This document shows, in pieces, positions 33,058 to 44,776 of a stretch of DNA of 64,000 nucleotides (position 1 is the stretch's first letter; every line of letters starts with the position of its first letter). A program made the translations under genes and the position numbers. The notes under the pieces are model-generated. The model did no database searches and had not been told where the DNA came from. It worked only from the letters and a program-made list of their open reading frames with translations. Location of the stretch: NCBI GenBank assembly GCA_032716605.1, contig CM064480.1:45786400-45850399 (forward strand), read 5' to 3'. This stretch comes from Paralithodes platypus (Eukaryota; Arthropoda; Malacostraca; Decapoda; Lithodidae).

Positions 33058-34045
33058 TATAATAATAATAATAATAATAAGCATGTTACTTATTTCTCAT
33101 AAGCGCCAATTTTTCCGAAGAATTCACTAGCGCTCGGATAGAGAAAGAAAAAATAACAAAATCAATGCATTAAAAGAAGGCTTATATACAACACACATTT
33201 AACAATCACTAGCAGTGGCAAAATAGCCTAAACTCTATAGCCATCTGTCATGACACCTCTCTCAAGATCATAGCTTCTCTCAAAGAGAAAAGTCTTAAGT
33301 TGTCTCTTGAAGCATTCAACAGAACTCAGTTGTCTCATGGACAGCGGCAACCTGTTATACAACCTCGGAGCCATGTAGGAGAATGACCTCTCAAAGAAAG
33401 AAGACTGCTGGAAAGCCCTTGGTTCATCAAGACGAAAAGGGTCATTGTCATGACGCACAACTACACCATGGTGTGCCGGTGGGCGCCTGAGCAGCTCCGC
33501 AAGGTACCTAGGCTCACCAAATTTGAGAACCTTAAAAGTCACCAAACACAACTTAAATTCTATTCTTGCTCTTACTGGCAGCCAGTGCAGTTCTATGTGA
33601 AGAGATGTAGTAGGAGTTCTAGGTGGAACACCAAAAATTAGTCTTGCGGCCCTGTTAAGAACAGACTGAACTTTCTTCAAAATATAATTTGGAAGACCCA
33701 CCAACAGGGCATTGCAATAATCAACACGAGAGAAGACCAATGAGTGAACCAACGTCAGGAGGCAACGTCTGGTTATAAACGGCTTCACCAAATAGAGATT
33801 TCTGATGTGCAAGTAACAACTTTTAACTATCTGGTTTACATGCTCTTTGAAATCTAATCGGGAGTTCACATATACACCCAGATTTCGAACAGAGTTGGCC
33901 GGTCGCAGCTGAAATCCACCCACATTGATGGAGAGGGCACCTACTATATCACTATTGGCACCTATAATACCAAAAAAATATTTGTCAATTGGTCACCAGC
34001 CTACTGGGAAAAAGCCCTTATAACGTTGGATCATCTGTATATACA
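33058..34045 (-). mobile_element. L2-like LINE, 5'-truncated, with (TTA)n tail
   Basis: An open frame of 231 codons (33923-33228) encodes the C-terminal third of an L2/CR1-group reverse transcriptase: VRNLGVYVNSRLDFKEHVNQ, HSLVFSRVDYCNALLVGLP, ELHWLPVRARIEFKLCLVTF and SFSYMAPRLYNRLP. The catalytic motif is missing through 5' truncation. The 3' region ends in a (TTA)n microsatellite at 33058-33080 inside an older LINE. The exact 5' boundary near 34045 is uncertain. The uninterrupted frame suggests a fairly young insertion. Confidence 0.8.
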
Positions 34046-34143
34046 AGTAGGCTTGTTAAATCTTCCAATCCCTTCCCTCTGATTCCAGCCTAACTCCTAT
34101 GCTCAATGATCCCACCCTACATTCTTTGATCACTCCATCCATG

Positions 34144-34312
34144 TACATGTCTCCCTTGCTATACAATTGGGTTACGTTCCTGAAAACCCAATCTTAAATA
34201 GAAAAATCGTATAGCAAACCCTAAAATTAATGGGGTAAATGGGGATGCATTCTAGGATCAGCCAAAACCCAAACCCAAACACCTAAAAACCAGATAGTGA
34301 TCGAGACCTGTA
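34144..34312. mobile_element. TA-target MITE (CAGGTCTCC type), copy 2
   Basis: Reverse-orientation relative of 24398-25556 without the nested insertion. It shares gttacgttcctgaaaaccca, caatcttaaat, the cccaaacccaaacacctaaa stretch and the GAGACCTGTA end. Confidence 0.75.
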
Positions 34313-34871
34313 TATATTAAACAGACAAGGTGGCATAACACATCTCTGTCTTACTCCTACGTTGACCTCAACACTCTTGCTTAGCTTATCGCCTACCTTT
34401 ACATTTATCAATGCGTTCCTTAACATTTTTGTTATTGACATTAGCAATTTCTGCCCCACACTATTTACTTTTAAAGTATCCCATAGACCCTCCTAAACCA
34501 CTTTCTTTTAGTCCTTTTCCAAATCAATGAATGCTGCATAGTTTTCTGATTTTGGCAAAATACTTCTTTTCCAACAGTCTCATTGAAGCTATCTGGTCAA
34601 TGTAACTATTAACTACAACCCCAGCCCTTTCTGAAATTAGAATGTGCTTTTCACTTTTAAACAGTCCCTCTAGAATGTATACTATGATGAAAAGGGCCAG
34701 CATTCTCAACACCAACAGTACAGTAATTCCTTACTTAAAGTTGTATCTATGTTCCTGAGAACAGAAGAATATATACCGGTACAGTATATATATATTTTTT
34801 GTTTTCTTTCTATATTCCAACTACTCCTTCTCGGGTATAGGCTGAGAACCTGTACATTCAACCGTTATACA

Positions 34872-34884
34872 CATATATATACAC

Positions 34885-34968
<84 letters not shown>
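34872..34968. repeat. (TA)n microsatellite
   Basis: About 95 bases of near-pure TA repeat. The plus-strand tyrosine/isoleucine frame through it is an artefact. Confidence 0.95.
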
Positions 34969-34973
<5 letters not shown>

Positions 34974-36815
34974 AATGTACTGTAAGTGAAACAATTTTGT
35001 AATTTTTTTTCTTGAGCTTATACACTATTTTTATTTCATGTATAACTTATTAATGAAGCATTTTGTTCCGTAATTAATGAGCAGCATAGTTATGAAAAAA
35101 CTTCTAAAGAGGCGACTTTCGGTGAAATATGCCTGTATAATATGAAATAAGAATAAGATGAGCATGCCATAAACCATTAGTGTACACAAAGCAGTAATGT
35201 GCTACCATGATAAGAATTGGATTGTATAGTGAAGCAGAAAAAGGAATATATCTGGACAAGTAGTATGAAGGCACTTCTGTTAGTTAGTTATGTAGAGCAG
35301 ATTAACCAGACCACTGAGCTCCATACGGAACTCTCATAGGTCTGGCCCGAAGGATTAGATCAGATTACTGAAAGAAGCTTAAGGTGACACAAAAAACAGA
35401 CATGGGGGGGGGGAGAAAAGGACGGAGAATCGGATAAAAGGTCAGCGAATTATTTAGTAAGGCACTTCTGTAATGGCCATCTTCAATCGAGGACATACCC
35501 TGAAGGGGAGGGAAGATATTATTAGGTTTAAATTTGTGTATTGTACTTAGTTTTAACCCCCCCCCCCCTTTCCCAGCATGCCAAGCAGAAAAGCTAACAA
35601 TAGTTGTGATTAAGCTTGTGGTGTGTGTACAGTGTGGTACAGAGCTTAGAGATCGGACAACTTTTCAATGATGCACAATTTAAGGGTATTAAGCCCATAG
35701 AAAAAGTAATGATTTTTGTTACTAATAAAGAATTATTCCGATAAACTACTGTAGTTCATCATTACTGACTTATAGATTATTTCTCATTTTAAAATGCTAA
35801 ATGACAAGGTCAGTAAGGCCCACAACTGGCGAGCCAACTCCACAGAAGTGTGTGGCTTCATATCTGGGTGGAGGAGACACCCAGGGGATGGGGGGATATA
35901 GATAAGATATAATAAAATAAAATTAATTTAAATAAAACTGAATCCAGCATACCAACTTAAAAATAGTTTCTCTGAATGGGAATACATAGCAATTGTATGC
36001 AAATTATAATTAGTAAGTTGCCCAGTCTCGGTTTGCAGAACAGTGTGTATGCAGTGCAAGAGTATAATAGAGTACTGTCACTTTTTACCTAGTCAACCCC
36101 CTGCCCAGCCGTAGGGGGTAAGATTATGAACTCCTCCTGATTATAGGTGGGGAAGAAGAGACCAGGTTTAGTAGAATGGTAAATATGGCAGGGAGGAAAA
36201 TTTATTATGGTCAATCAATTCAATTCCAGATCAATTCAACCCCTCTGTCAAGTCTTGGTTAGGAAATATTTAAGTAAAGTTGCATTAGGATTTAGTTAGG
36301 TATGGTTATACAAGACTAAGCAAGGCTAAATTTGCATAATGGATTAAATTAGAGCTTCAACATATATAATCCTTGCTAGATGTTCCCATCTTTTCTAAGT
36401 ACTGTACAGGTATTCACAAAAACTTTTAAAGAAATGAGGAATGGCTAAATTTACTCCATTTTTCGTTGATTATTCATAAAGATACATGGTCTTTGTGAGT
36501 TGTATCGGTACTTATCACACCAGTAAACCCTAGTTAACCTGATGTTCTATGCTTCCGGCTTATATAAATATTAAATAATATCAACCACTGCCAGATACCT
36601 CTGCAATGGTATTCATTAATTGCTAAAACATAAAGATGGCAATCAGTATACAGTACTGATAACATCGATAAAGTGATCCCTGCCCTGCAACTGTGCAGTT
36701 ACCAACAATATGCAAAGTATGTTAAATTTGTGCTATTATAGACAATTTCTGGTATCACCAAGGTTCCAATAAGGTATGAGCGCTTCACCAACCACAGATC
36801 CTTAGACACTGTGTG
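34969..36815. other. Intron sequence; short dispersed repeat only
   Basis: At about 35290-35390 (attaaccagaccactgagct, then cccgaaggattagatcagat) is a repeat also found at 44777-44900 and 44936-45040. G and C runs occur near 35405 and 35560. No coding similarity was seen. Confidence 0.5.
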
Positions 36816-37271
36816 TTGTTGTTGTTGTTGCTGTTCCCCAAGCTGCCTGGCCGAACAGCCCCAAGGCCCCACAGAGGCCACCGAGCGCCTCCACAGAACC
36901 CTCCCTGCCGACCACAATAAAGCTTGGGTGACCGAAGTCACTCCATGGCGGGGAGCTGAGGAGGGTGCAGAAACGCCCGGGAAACCAAAGCCCAACCCAG
37001 GGCCCTGTGCCCCTCAGCAATTATGAAGAGAAAGTTGAGGGGCAAAGGAAAAATGTGACGCTTTAGCTTCCAATCTTGGTAGATTGGGAGGTCAATCCAC
37101 AGAAGAGACGCCGTCACTCGAGATATAGAAAATATATACGTAAAAGGAACAGTCAGAGTAAGCTATGGGTATGGCAGAGATCGCTCAGTTCTCACTCTGA
37201 TAGACCAGCCCATCACCACATGACTAGAACCCAATCCTCTTAGCATCAGCTAGGAAAGGCCCTAGAAAGCC
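36816..37271 (-). mobile_element. (AAC)n-tailed LINE-derived non-autonomous element, 456-bp copy
   Basis: Nearly identical over its length to 6220-6720 but slightly 5'-truncated. The duplication acactgtgtg plus TTG units is present on both sides (36806 and 37272). It landed directly at the (TTG)n tail of LINE copy 2, so two tails of the same family now lie in tandem. Confidence 0.85.
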
Positions 37272-37344
37272 ACACTGTGTGTTGTTGTTGTTGTTGTTGT
37301 TGTTGTTCCCTAAGCTGCCTGGCCGAATAGCCCCGAATCCTTAA

Positions 37345-37770
37345 TCCTTTCGTTGCGGGTGACGTTCTGGAACGTCCTGGCAAGTTACAGCAATTTCCAG
37401 GCTTTAAAAGCCTGTAAAAACCGTAAAAATTGAGTGTCAGTGGGCGGGAGCGTGAGGGGCCCACCTCCGTTCCTCAGAGCAGCGAGCAGCCCACTGAGGT
37501 TGACTGTGTCTCGCGCGGGTCTCTCTCTCTCTCTCTCTCTCACAACAGTGCAGCCAAGCGAGCGAGTGCTACCAAATAGCGGGTTTCCCGTGTTTCACTG
37601 GCACCGCTGCGGGTGAACCAGACCACGTACGGGGCCCATTCTGGTCTCATTTTGAAGCTATTTTCGCCTAGTTTTCGGCAGAATAGTTCATTTAATGCAG
37701 ATGCTTGATTTATCATTCAGGAGTGCCTGAATATGCCCTAAATAGACCAAACATAGCTGCAGCCAATGGG
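37345..37770. mobile_element. 426-bp TTAA-flanked element inserted in a LINE
   Basis: TTAA at 37341-37344 and 37771-37774. Removing the element with one TTAA restores a sequence collinear with LINE copy 1 (CCGAATCC|TTAA|GGAAGGCC against CCGAGTCCCTGAGAAAGGCC). It contains a short hairpin (acgttctggaacgt), a (CT)n run at 37519-37541 and no ORF of note. The ends (TCCTTTCGTTGCGGG and, reversed, CCCATTGGCTGCAGC) match only weakly. Confidence 0.8.
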
Positions 37771-37779
37771 TTAAGGAAG

Positions 37780-39935
37780 GCCATGGCCACGGTTGGGCTT
37801 TCCCACAGAGCTCTCAAAGAGTGTAAATTGTGTTGTTGGCATAAGTGGTTGTGTGAAATGCAGTCTTCTATGATGTGTTTAATGGTATGGGGTGCTGTGT
37901 TACAACCCGGGCAGGTGTCGACGACGGAGTCATCCAGTCTCTTCTGATAGCTCAGAAGAGCTGGATGGTGTCCACATCTCAGCCTGGCCAGGTGGACTCT
38001 GTCCTCGCGAGGAAGGGAGGATTCAGAAGGATGGATTTCGGAAGGTCGTGCTTGCAGCTGCGTGTTGTCTGTGAGTGAGTGGATGGAACGGCGAGTGATA
38101 TGAGTATGGATGTGCTTCCGGAAGTTGGTTTGGGGTGGGCAGGGAGGGAGAGAAGACAGTATTTGTGTGTGATAGCGTGTGCTGGGTGTTGTTTTGATAT
38201 TTCTTGGTGTCTGGGTGTGTTGCCATGTAGTGTAGTGGGTGGTGTTGATTCGTGGAGGCTGCTGCCAGGAATTGAGTGCCTCTCATGTCTAGATGATCTT
38301 TGACTTTGAGGACTTTGGTTTCTTGATGTAGGTGATCTGTAGGTGTAGTAGCTGTGCATCCTGTGATGATTTTCAGGGCTTTATTTTGAATAGTCTGTAA
38401 GATCTTATGATGTGTTTCAGCTAGGTTAGAAGCCCAGGGCTGGCTTGCATATTCCATAACTGATCTTATGTATTGTTTGTAGACTGTGGTGGTGGTTTCT
38501 TTGTTGTGCCCAAATTTCGTGTGGGGAAGTGATCTGAGGGCGTTAAGTCTGGGTGTCAGTTTCTTTTTCGTGTTTGTGGTGTGCTGTTTAAATGTCATTT
38601 GGGTGTCGTATGTTACTCCTAGGATTTTGTGTGTGTGTGTGTGTGTGTGTTAGGGGTGTGTTGTTTATGTTGAGTCCCGGGACGTAATCGTGCTCTCCTG
38701 TCCAGCTTGTGAGGAGGGTTGCAGTGGATTTAGCTGGGGCTAAATTGAGTCTGTTTGTAGTGCACCATTCATGTAATGTGTCGAGATAGTCTTGAAGGAG
38801 TCTTGTGGCTGTGTCTGGGTTTTGGTGCGTGCTTGTGAGTGTTATGTCGTCTGCGTAGGAGGCTATGGTTATTTGGGATGAATTTGGTGTATTTATATCA
38901 TGCACGTACAGATTGAAGAGTGCGGGCGACAGGATGGATCCTTGCGGGACTCCGTTTGGGAAATTTCTAATGCTAGATGACTGACCAGCAAAAGATACGT
39001 GTGCACATCTGCCTGCTAAGAAGTTGGCCAGCCATCTTTTTGTGTTGTTGTTGTTGTTGTTGTTCCCCAAGCTGCCTGGCCGAACAGCCCCAAGGCCCCG
39101 AGCAAAGCCAAGGCCATAACCAAGCGCCCCAACAGAACCCTCCATGCCGACCACAATAAAGCCTGGGTGACCGAAGCCACTCCATGGCGGGGAGCTGAGG
39201 AGGGTGCGGAAACGCCCATGTTGTGCATGTTTGTGTTGTAGATTTTGTTTGTTAGGTTGTGGCGGGGGATGGCATCGAAGGCTTTACTAATGTCGAGTGT
39301 GGCAAGTACTGATCTGTGTGGTGGTCTAGCTGAGTTGATGCCGTAAAAAGCTCTTTGTGCAAGGTCTGTAATAAGAGTGTTTGTGGAGTGTAATGGCCTG
39401 AATCCATGTTGTGTTGGAGAAAGGGGTAAGTCAGGTGTCATCAGTTGTAGTACAAGGCGCTCTATGACTTTGGAGGGGGTGCAAAGGAGTGTGATGGGGC
39501 GGTGTGAGGAGGGTAGCGTGGGGTCTTTGTTAGGTTTGGGGAATGTGATGATGATACCATGCTTCCAGATGTCTGGTATTGTGTTGTGTGAGTAGCTGTA
39601 GTTTGATATGTTGGTAAGTGCTTGTATGCAATGTGGTCCCAGGTGTCTGAGGTGAATGTTGCTTATGTTGTCTAGGCCACAGGCGGGTGAGAGCTTGAGA
39701 TTGTTGATGATATGCTTTGTCTGGTTGTTGGTGAAGGGTGTATAGTCAGGGTCTGTGGGGAATTGTCTTTTTCGTCGGATGACACGTCGGTCGTCTTTGT
39801 GGGGTTTTAGGTGACTGACATGAGAGAAGTGATTGATGAGAGTTTGCTTGTTGTTTACGTGAAGGAGTAAAGTCTGTTGTTGTGATTGCAGCATGTGATT
39901 GTGTTGTGTTGGAAAGTGTGATGCTGTTTAGTGTT
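37780..39935 (-). pseudogene. Reverse transcriptase of 2A/PHD LINE copy 2, broken
   Basis: Recognisable blocks on the minus strand: SPACGLDNISNIHLRHLGP, IIITFPKPNKDPTLPS, TLDISKAFDAIPRHNL, then after the 170-bp insertion KRWLANFLAGRCAHVSFAG, NGVPQGSILSPALFNLYVHD, ASYADDITLTSTH with the catalytic YADD, and the RNase-H-free C-terminal part (MEYASQPWASNLAETHHK). Frameshifts occur near 38590 and 38000. The C-terminal CCHC region is shifted and partly masked by the TTAA element near 37770. Confidence 0.8.
39048..39218 (-). mobile_element. (AAC)n-tailed non-autonomous element, 170-bp 5'-truncated copy
   Basis: Inserted in the RT gene of LINE copy 2. It contains only the 3' portion of the family, from ggaaacgccc to the (TTG)n tail on the plus strand. 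The host LINE sequence resumes at tgttgtgcatgtttgtg, as in copy 1 at 55595. Confidence 0.8.
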
Positions 39936-39938
39936 TTG

Positions 39939-40676
39939 TGTGTCTCTGACAACACCTATGTGGCTCCCCTTCACTAGGAAGCTATTGGAAGATACTCTTA
40001 AATATTATTATAAAATTAGCACAAGCTGACCACTGAATTTTGGACAGAATTCTAATTGGGATTGATCTTTTCAATATAAGATGGAATAAAGTTACTGAAA
40101 CATTTTTCTGCAGAATTACTTCCAACAATTGCTTAGATGTGTTGACATATTCAATTTAGTTTTTGATAATAACTTTAATTAGCCTTCCAGAACCAGAGAG
40201 GTTAAACATATATAATGAAGGCTCTAATTGACCCGGACTTGAATTGACATGGAATCAAATAAGATAAAAAAGGATCTGGTTAGTCATGTTATTACATGTG
40301 TTATCAACACCTATATTTTCCCTATACAGTCCTGATTCCTGAATATAAAAGGATTAAAGTAGCTGCACTAGCAATGTGCAGTACAAATGCAATGTATTAC
40401 TCTCTGATTAGTACTGTAGATTTGCTACTGAGTTAGGAAGTGTTTCAAATTAAAATGGAATATTAGCTAGCACATGCAACTACAAAGACTTCAGTAAAAG
40501 ATGTACAACTAGAGTTATGATTATCTCATTCTTGTCAAACTTGAATATAAAAAGTCTAAAGTTATATGCTTTACAGATCTAAAGGTTTGTAACTATGGGT
40601 TGACATATGGTAGTGTAAAGCCTTTTACCCTTCAATGGACTTCTAAGACTTGTCTAGGACTCAAGGTAGAATATAA
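39939..40676. other. No gene seen
   Basis: AT-rich intron sequence without recognisable repeats. Confidence 0.55.
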
Positions 40677-40876
40677 CACCAATATCACACAAGCACATTT
40701 TCCCTCAACTTTAATTGGCAACTCTGGTCTAGCAACATATGAGTTCAACTTTCTGTAATATTTTAATTATTTTTGTTTCTAGTCTCCGATATCAATGCAA
40801 AAGATTCCAGAAATGTCACTAAAAAAAATGTGGCCATAAAAAATTAATGGTAAAAGCGTTTGTGTGAAACTCCCCG
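40677..40876. mobile_element. MITE with ATATCACACAAGC terminal inverted repeats, copy 3
   Basis: Diverged third copy. The left end aatatcacacaagcacattt and inner tggcaactctggtctagcaac match 25924-26128. The right end gcgtttgtgtgaaactcccc is eroded. Confidence 0.65.
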
Positions 40877-40921
40877 AATCAGATGTAGTTTATAATGCTG
40901 TACACTCCCTTGATTGACAAG

Positions 40922-41089
40922 GCTAGGGTGTGCCCTTGTTACAGGGACTTTACTGGACATTTGCCACAAATCGCTAGACTAAGCTGCCCAAACTCTTGCT
41001 GTCTACCAATGGCATGGCGTGGGATCAAACTGCAGACCCTTCGGTCAGCAGTCAGATGCACTACTAACCATCCCACGGCCCGTGGCATG
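40922..41089 (-). mobile_element. tRNA-derived SINE (family 1), copy 1
   Basis: Antisense copy with the tRNA-like head at 41089-41020 (GGGCCGTGGGATGGTTAGTA as A-box region, GGTCTGCAGTTTGATCC as B-box region) and a short body ending ggcacaccctagcc on the minus strand. A better match to the pol III boxes is in the copy at 45427. Confidence 0.7.
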
Positions 41090-41899
41090 GAGAAAACTCA
41101 CTAACCTACAGTAACCCTTCCTTTAATATAAAGTTATGGCAATATACAAACATTGTATAAGTTAAGTTTATGGATTAACGAGGTATCCATTAAAAGGGCT
41201 CAAATATATTTATTTTTATTAATTTCACTCCAACACCAAACACCTAATTAAATTAATGAAAGTACAGTATATAACATGTAAAACTATTAGATATCTGTAC
41301 AATTTTTTTTCAACTTTTACTTTCAATTTTAAGTGTAATTCGAACACTCCCTATATCAGAGAGGCTAACATGGAACATTCAAGCAATGAGTGAAGTTTGA
41401 ACAAGGGAAAATTAGAGAATAATTGCAACACAAACTACAGTATTGTGAGAACTGGATTTTTGGATTCTGTAATTGAGTTATGGATAAATAAGGGGTTACT
41501 ATAGATTGATGTACTGTACTATCAATGCCTCTGACCAAAATATATAGCTACCAGTACTGCATTCTATTGTTACTAAATACTACATAATGATTAAATACCA
41601 GTACTGCATTGCATTCTTACTACATACAGTACAGTACTGCATAATGATAGCTAAATGTCATACAGTAATTTAGACCACTGAAAGTTGTAAAGAGATACAT
41701 TAGCAAAGTGTTTATACAAAGTTCTTTGATGGTCTGTGAACAAAACGGTTAAAAATTGCAATCAGGGCTAAAAGAGAAAGATCATTATGGTGCAAGTAGA
41801 AAATAAAAATTTTTGTGAGATTTAATATACTGTACTTATGATACTATAAGGGATCTTGTACAGTATTTACATAACACATAGCATAAAGTTTCTACAGTA
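41090..41899. other. No gene seen
   Basis: AT-rich with many short TACTGTA and AGTACTGCAT repeats. Confidence 0.5.
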
Positions 41900-43450
41900 C
41901 ACTACCACATTGACAAGATTATTCAAGCAGCTAGGCCTACAGAATATTGTAACCTCTTTAATCAGACAAGTTTTGTACATTAATTATGCTAGAGAGGAGA
42001 GAATCCCTGATGAACGGCAAAAAAGTGTAATAGTAAACATATATAAGGATAAGGGGGATTCGTTAGATAGGAGAACATTTAGGGGCCTGAAAGTGCTTGA
42101 CCAAGTCATGAAGGTCTGTGACAGTCTTTAAAGGTATGATCTGGGAAAGCATATCTATCGATGATATGCAGTTCGGTTTCATGTCAGGACGTGGTACAAT
42201 AAAGGCTATCTTCATAGTCAGGCAGCTAGCTTCAGGAAAGATTTGTACTTAAAGATAGGGATCTGTACTTTGTGTTTGTAGACCTAGAGAAGGCCTTTGA
42301 TAGGGTGTCCAGAGATGTTGTACAGTGGGTTACGAGAAAAGTTGGCGTAGAGGAGTGGATGGTGCGTGTGATAACGAAGATGCAAGAGGACTCACGAACG
42401 GCAGTGAGCTGGGCTTCCCTGGGAACTGCTATACTAAGATGACCTAGTACTTATTGCAGATAGTGTGCAGGACACCGAGGCCAAGCTCAGAAGATGGAGA
42501 GAGGGCATGGCAAGTAAAGGATTAAGAGTTAATAAAAAGAAAACCAAGCTCTTACACAGTAGATTAGGGCTTTGAAAGGTAGAAAAAAGTGGTGTATACC
42601 CATGCATAGTGTGTAGAAAAGGGATGGACACAAACTCAATACAGTGTAGCATCTGCCGCTGCTGGGTACACCATGGGAAGAAGCGCTGCACTAGAATAAA
42701 ACGACCTCTACCGAGGAAGAAGTCAGAAGTTGAGAAATTTGTATGCATAGTATACAAAGGTCAGCTTGTGTTCAATGACCAGCTTGTGAGTGTTAACTTT
42801 GACAATGAGGCACTGGAGATGGAGGACAAGTTTTACTACTTGAGAGGTACCATCTCTGCCGGCGGTGGGGCCAAGACCGCCACTATAGCCAGAATAAGAT
42901 GCAACGGGGGAAAGTTCAGAGAACTGATGCCGCTGCTTACCATGAGAAGACTCGATCTCCCCTTGAAGAAAAATGTGTATGCTTCAAGTGTTAGAAGCGC
43001 AATGATATACGCTTCAGAAACGTAGCCTGTCAAAGCGGATAATATCAACAGAATGGAACATAATGAGATGAAAATGGTGAGATGGATGTGTGGTGCCAAA
43101 CTGCAAGATAGGATACCTAGTGAAGAGCTAAGGAGATGGTTAGGTATCAAGAGTATCAGTGATGAGATGCATACTAGCAGGCTTGGATGGTTTGGACATG
43201 TGGAGAGGATGGATGAACTAAGTTGGGTGAAAGGGTGAAAAGATGCAAGTCTTTGAATGTAGAGGGAGCTGCACCAATGGGCAGACCAAGAAAGACGTGA
43301 GATCAGACCTTACGGTCATATCTAGAATTGAAAAACCTGACAAGTGAGGCAGCTCTGACCAGGGCTGCCTGGAGCACCGCCATTAAGAGGCGAGACCAGT
43401 AACCGTACTTCGTGTGGAGAACTCGGTCTTTAAATTTATGTATGTACTGT
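41900..43450 (+). pseudogene. LINE reverse-transcriptase relic with embedded Cys-rich finger
   Basis: Plus-strand pieces in order: REERIPDERQKSVIVNIYKDKG near 42000, VDLEKAFDRVSRDVV near 42275, DDLVLIADSVQDTEAKLRRW near 42440 (catalytic motif region), a Cys-rich finger (CRKGMDTNSIQCSICRCWVH) near 42605, KFYYLRGTISAGGGAK near 42830, and the C-terminal MVRWMCGAKLQDRIPSEELR, RLGWFGHVERMD near 43190. Stops and frameshifts are frequent, including TAG after ASET at 43024. The 3' region to 43450 recurs at 26520 and 28850. Clade is uncertain: the WFGHVERM block is shared with the RTE-like elements here. Confidence 0.7.
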
Positions 43451-43528
43451 ATATGTATAGGGTCAGATGATTATACTCAGCTTAGGAAGGGCCTCTAAGA
43501 ATATAAAGTAAAATACTATTTTAATTAA

Positions 43529-43621
43529 CCCTCTAACTCTGAAAAGTCCATCATAAGTTGAATAAAATCACCTGGAGGTAGCACAAATAAAATAAAATTT
43601 TGTGTCATCTGATTAAAGGGG
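43529..43621. mobile_element. 93-bp TTAA-flanked mini-element
   Basis: TTAA at 43525-43528 and 43622-43625. Left end CCCTCTAACTCTGA; right end reversed CCCCTTTAATCAGA. A related TTAGATAATTTTAT inverted pair lies just downstream at 43731 and 43825. Confidence 0.5.
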
Positions 43622-43961
43622 TTAAAATCAGTAAATAGATAGAAAAATAAAATAATTTACTCTTTCCATTACACTTTCCAAACACCTTCAGTATACGATG
43701 CCGTCATTTTGCTTTGATAATGGATAGTATTAGATAATTTTATTGAGCTTAGGAAGAATCACTGAAAAACAAAGAAACAAAAAATTATCTGAAAGTTGAC
43801 TCCCACAGATCCTACCAAAGCCTCAAAAAATTATCTAATGATAGCCAAATATATATAAATAATAGCGTCATCGTATTCTGAATAGGGGGAAAAATAACGA
43901 AAGAGCTATAACCAATTTGCTCTCTCCTTTTCTCCGTTCAAACCTTCGTGCTCCCTCTCAC

Positions 43962-44081
43962 CTGTGTCTTGGGCTTGGGTCTGGGTGGAACAAGGGCGAG
44001 CGTCACCTCTCGGATGATGACCTGAGCGAACTTGAGCACGGCCCCGTACAAAGCGTACTGCAGACACAGCGCGCCAAAACC
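43962..44081 (-). CDS. SLC25A46: SLC25A46, internal exon encoding the last transmembrane segment
   Basis: The acceptor ttgcag (44082-44087) and donor GTGAGA (43956-43961) bound exactly 40 codons: GFGALCLQYALYGAVLKFAQ followed by VIIREVTLALVPPRPKPKTQ. The start GFGA..QY matches the conserved C-terminal carrier segment of SLC25A46, where the preceding residues read FYK or LFK. Both ends are phase 0. The gene encodes a degenerate carrier in the mitochondrial outer membrane, linked in animals to fission/fusion balance, cristae and lipid transfer. The exon is GC-rich in an AT-rich intron background. Confidence 0.9.
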
Positions 44082-44419
44082 CTGCAAACAAAACATGGGC
44101 ACTAATTGATTGTTTAAATTTCACGCAACACACAAAATGGTTAATTTTTCTAGTCCAGATTTCACACAGCAGATCAAAACTCTGCACACAAAATATAGTA
44201 AAATATGTATTGCTTAGATTTGACTCGGTACACCAAAATTCGACACACAATGTATAATCATTTCTTGATTGTCCAGATTCTACACACAATAGATAGATGT
44301 ACACACTGTAACTTCTTTGAGACTTCCGATATCATTCAAGATGTTTTGATTAGAGAATGTATCTTTTTTACTGGAAAGGATATTAGGTCAGTCAACCAGT
44401 AAAACCTTCCAGTATCATG

Positions 44420-44761
44420 TCAAGTTGGTTGACCCTTTTTTTTTTTTCTACCGGTAAGTGTATCAGGGAGACAAAAGGAAAAGCTGCCTGCTAACAAGTA
44501 TCTCCCCCAAAGTTGAAAGAGTGACAGAGCCAAATTAATGGCAGGGGAGGCTGTAAGGAGGAGAGAGTACAGCCTTGTAGTTGGGAGCAGTATTTTGCCC
44601 CCAGCACTCCCATATGGATCATAGAGGTGTCTCTGTGGTGATGGAGCTGGGAGCTCCCATGTAACTGTTGTGTTGTAGTTAAGGATTCCCCTCTTTATTT
44701 CCTTTACCAAGAGTTCCACATTTGAATGACCAAGGCTCACATTTGCATCCATATCTGTCAT
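44420..44761 (-). other. Unrecognised open frame of 113 codons in an intron
   Basis: Starts MTDMDANVSLGHSNVELLVK and contains WELPAPSPQRHLYDPYGSAG and a hydrophobic LLLTASPAINLALSLF. It ends in a lysine run encoded by a poly(A) stretch (44441-44452). The A run and more balanced composition suggest a retroposed fragment. I do not recognise it, and it may be chance. Confidence 0.2.
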
Positions 44762-44776
44762 AGTTTTATTTTTTTT

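Larger units (their letters stand above)
32680..34720 (-). pseudogene. Second, older RTE-like LINE RT relic, split by an L2-like LINE and a MITE
   Basis: The 3' end (ttgccagacaccatgatccc at 32694) matches the 3' end of the RTE-like copy at 30036. Heavily mutated minus-strand RT pieces are recognisable: YMDGVIKECRVGSLSIG and a GVRQRCVMPPCLF-like motif between 34100 and 34400, an IDLEKD remnant near 34520, and YADDAV at 33045-33060 just before the inserted L2-like element. The (AAT)n run at 33058-33080 is the tail of that insertion. Many stops are present. Confidence 0.6.
37272..39938 (-). mobile_element. 2A/PHD LINE, copy 2, 5'-truncated and twice interrupted
   Basis: A minus-strand relative of 54270-58244 covering the reverse transcriptase and 3' end. 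It keeps the same terminal stop and (AAC)n tail (37282-37305). It is interrupted at 37345-37770 by a TTAA-flanked element and at about 39048-39218 by a truncated (AAC)n-tailed element. Homology to copy 1 stops at about 39938 (tgctgtttagtgttttgt), upstream of the RT domain, so endonuclease and 2A/PHD regions are absent. Confidence 0.85.

Noticed and set aside
34749..34985. Open frame rich in Tyr and Ile
   Set aside because: Produced by the (TA)n microsatellite.
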